Assembly (NCBI GenBank): GCA_023435965.1
Contig: JAEZLC010000073.1
Coordinates: forward strand, 1-8,171
Direction of reading: 5' to 3'
DNA from: Cyanobacteria bacterium OH_CDB_58
GTDB lineage: Bacteria > Cyanobacteriota > Vampirovibrionia > Gastranaerophilales > Gastranaerophilaceae
DNA: 8,171 bases
The translations under genes and the position numbers were made by a program. The notes under the pieces were generated by a model. That model did no database searches. It was not told the DNA's origin and was given only the letters and a program-made list of their open reading frames with translations. Below are positions 6,905-8,171 of the stretch, in pieces. Numbering within the stretch: the first letter of the stretch is position 1; each line of letters starts with the position of its first letter.

Positions 6905-8171
6905 CTATCTTTTCTTTATTAATGCATATTTGCGGCCGACATCAATAGTTTTGTATTTAAAACTTTTATCCAATTCTTCCATATTTTTTATTTTTACAAC
7001 TATGTAAGCGTTAGGATTCTTTGATGTGTATTCATTAAGCCATTTAATATCATTTTCGGTTTGAAAATCTACAAATCCATCATAGTAATAAATTGCACTG
7101 TATCTTCTGCCAAAGTCGTACGTTGCAATCTTAGCTTTTTCAGTTTTTGCCTTCAGAGCATATTTGATAAGATCGTTTTCTCCGAAGCTGCACATGAAAT
7201 TAAAGACAGATGATGCGCATATAATCATTATTCCTACCATTAGTGCTATGTTACTTATAAAGGTAAGCATTCTTTGTTTCAGGATTACGGCGAATATTCC
7301 AGTGAGAGGAATTGCAAATAATACGAAAATTGCAGCAGATCTGAACGAATTCAAGCTTGCCAATAGTTCTGGTGATTTTATGAAGAACGGTGCAAAAATG
7401 GCTGCTACAGCTGCTATTACAAAAATTGAGTTTAATATTACAGTTGAGACTAATATTTTTTTGTTATGTTTTCCTTCGTAAACGTACTCATACCAATAAT
7501 ATCCTAACAATAACGAAGCAGGAGCAACTGCCGGTAATATGTATGTTGGAAGTTTAGTGCTTGCTGAGCTGAAAAATAAGAATGTAACCAAGAAAAAGAT
7601 TACATTTAATGTTAGGAATTTTCTTTGGTTGCTTAAATCATTCCATTTATGCTGAAGCTCAGTTATCTTAGTATTTTTAAAATAACTTTTTACGTCAAAG
7701 AAAAAGTCTTTTATGGTGTCTATTATCATAGAAATAAATGTAAGAGTCCAAGGAAGGAAACCTACTAGGAATACCGGAATAAAAAAGAACCATGGCTCTT
7801 TCCTTCCCAAATCTTTCGAGTCAACAAACCTTGATAAATGGTGTTTTATTACATATTCATTAAAAAATAAATCTCCGTGAGTATTAATCATTGCTATGTG
7901 CCATGGAAGAGTTATAAGCAAAAATAAAATAATTCCCGGCAATAGATATAGCGGTTTAAAAATTTCTTTTACCTTGCCAGCTATAAGATATGAAATAAAT
8001 AGTGTGCCAAACGGTATTACAATACCGGGGATGCCTTTTGCAAGAACTGCTAGAGCTGAGAAGGTATAGAATCCCCACCACCAGAACTTTGTGTGTTTAG
8101 CCTCTGAAAAGAATGTCATAAATCCAGAGAAAACAGATAAGACTATCATTATCGAAAGCAGCATATCAAGT
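6905..8171 (-). CDS. ArnT/PMT-family (GT-C) glycosyltransferase, N-terminus outside window
   Basis: The reading frame stays open to the right edge, so the true start lies beyond 8171. The ATG at 8164 is internal: the two codons before it read Leu-Asp, giving the LDMLLS pattern seen at the start of a membrane helix in this family. About 421 residues are visible, with roughly nine to ten membrane segments up to about residue 323, then a soluble tail of about 95 residues. Diagnostic motifs, counted from the 8164 Met, are LAKGIPGIVIP (41-51), LPWHIAM (86-92), EYVIKHHLSRF (103-113), EPWFFFIPV (123-131) and SSASTKLPTYILP (199-211). Such enzymes move a sugar from an undecaprenyl-phosphate or dolichol-like carrier to a lipid or protein on the outer face of the inner membrane; ArnT adds aminoarabinose to lipid A. 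The acceptor here is unknown, and the N-terminal catalytic aspartates are not visible. The stop TAG lies 5 bp from that of the opposing metalloprotein gene. Confidence 0.85.
   Translation of the reverse strand, partial: LDMLLSIMIVLSVFSGFMTFFSEAKHTKFWWWGFYTFSALAVLAKGIPGIVIPFGTLFISYLIAGKVKEIFKPLYLLPGIILFLLITLPWHIAMINTHGDLFFNEYVIKHHLSRFVDSKDLGRKEPWFFFIPVFLVGFLPWTLTFISMIIDTIKDFFFDVKSYFKNTKITELQHKWNDLSNQRKFLTLNVIFFLVTFLFFSSASTKLPTYILPAVAPASLLLGYYWYEYVYEGKHNKKILVSTVILNSIFVIAAVAAIFAPFFIKSPELLASLNSFRSAAIFVLFAIPLTGIFAVILKQRMLTFISNIALMVGIMIICASSVFNFMCSFGENDLIKYALKAKTEKAKIATYDFGRRYSAIYYYDGFVDFQTENDIKWLNEYTSKNPNAYIVVKIKNMEELDKSFKYKTIDVGRKYALIKKR

Noticed and set aside
6757..6948. 63-residue + strand frame overlapping the end of the metalloprotein gene
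   Set aside because: It is in a different frame from the well-supported metalloprotein gene, runs past the convergent junction into the opposing gene, and resembles nothing.
7164..7481. 105-residue hydrophobic frame on the + strand
   Set aside because: It lies opposite the membrane helices of the ArnT-like gene. Antisense of hydrophobic codons often gives another hydrophobic-looking frame; no start signal supports it.
1..8171. Defence system, prophage, transposon or CRISPR
   Set aside because: I saw no regular spaced repeats, transposase, integrase, nuclease-effector pair or toxin-antitoxin pair. The HEXXH protein alone is not enough to claim a defence or toxin role.

Overview
This is an AT-rich bacterial chromosome segment with tightly packed genes. 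It holds five complete protein genes and two genes cut by the window edges. No rRNA, tRNA, CRISPR array, insertion sequence or phage integrase is visible. The gene set fits a low-GC, host- or gut-associated lineage. My best guess is the non-photosynthetic cyanobacterial relatives (Vampirovibrionia/Melainabacteria, order Gastranaerophilales). The reasons are a DapL-type aminotransferase, an OmpR-type response regulator of broadly cyanobacterial flavour, and a protein with a short disordered N-terminus ending in an FKG motif, which I remember as common in that group. This placement is inference from memory, not a search result.

Layout. Positions 1-6001 are all on the + strand with short gaps (15, 64, 30 and 21 bp) and could be one transcription unit. 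In order they are: the 3' end of a CgeB-like glycosyltransferase gene; a membrane-anchored SGNH/GDSL-type hydrolase; a class I/II PLP aminotransferase (probable LL-diaminopimelate aminotransferase); an OmpR/PhoB-type response regulator without an adjacent histidine kinase; and a full-length UvrA. A 97-bp AT-rich gap (6002-6098) then precedes a + strand gene for an uncharacterised HEXXH metalloprotein. The last gene lies on the - strand and enters from the right edge. It is a polytopic ArnT/PMT-family glycosyltransferase that meets the metalloprotein gene tail to tail with only 5 bp between stop codons.

How the genes fit together. The first two genes, and the last one, suggest surface glycan synthesis and decoration: sugar transfer, possible O-acyl editing, and lipid-linked sugar transfer at the membrane. 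The aminotransferase (lysine/diaminopimelate), response regulator and UvrA (nucleotide excision repair) are housekeeping genes with no obvious shared pathway. Their grouping probably reflects compact genome organisation rather than one system.

I found no convincing new multi-gene system. The least explained item is the metalloprotein at 6099-6899, which has a histidine-rich candidate zinc site and no recognised family. The response regulator also has an unusual wing sequence at a normally conserved DNA-contacting arginine.
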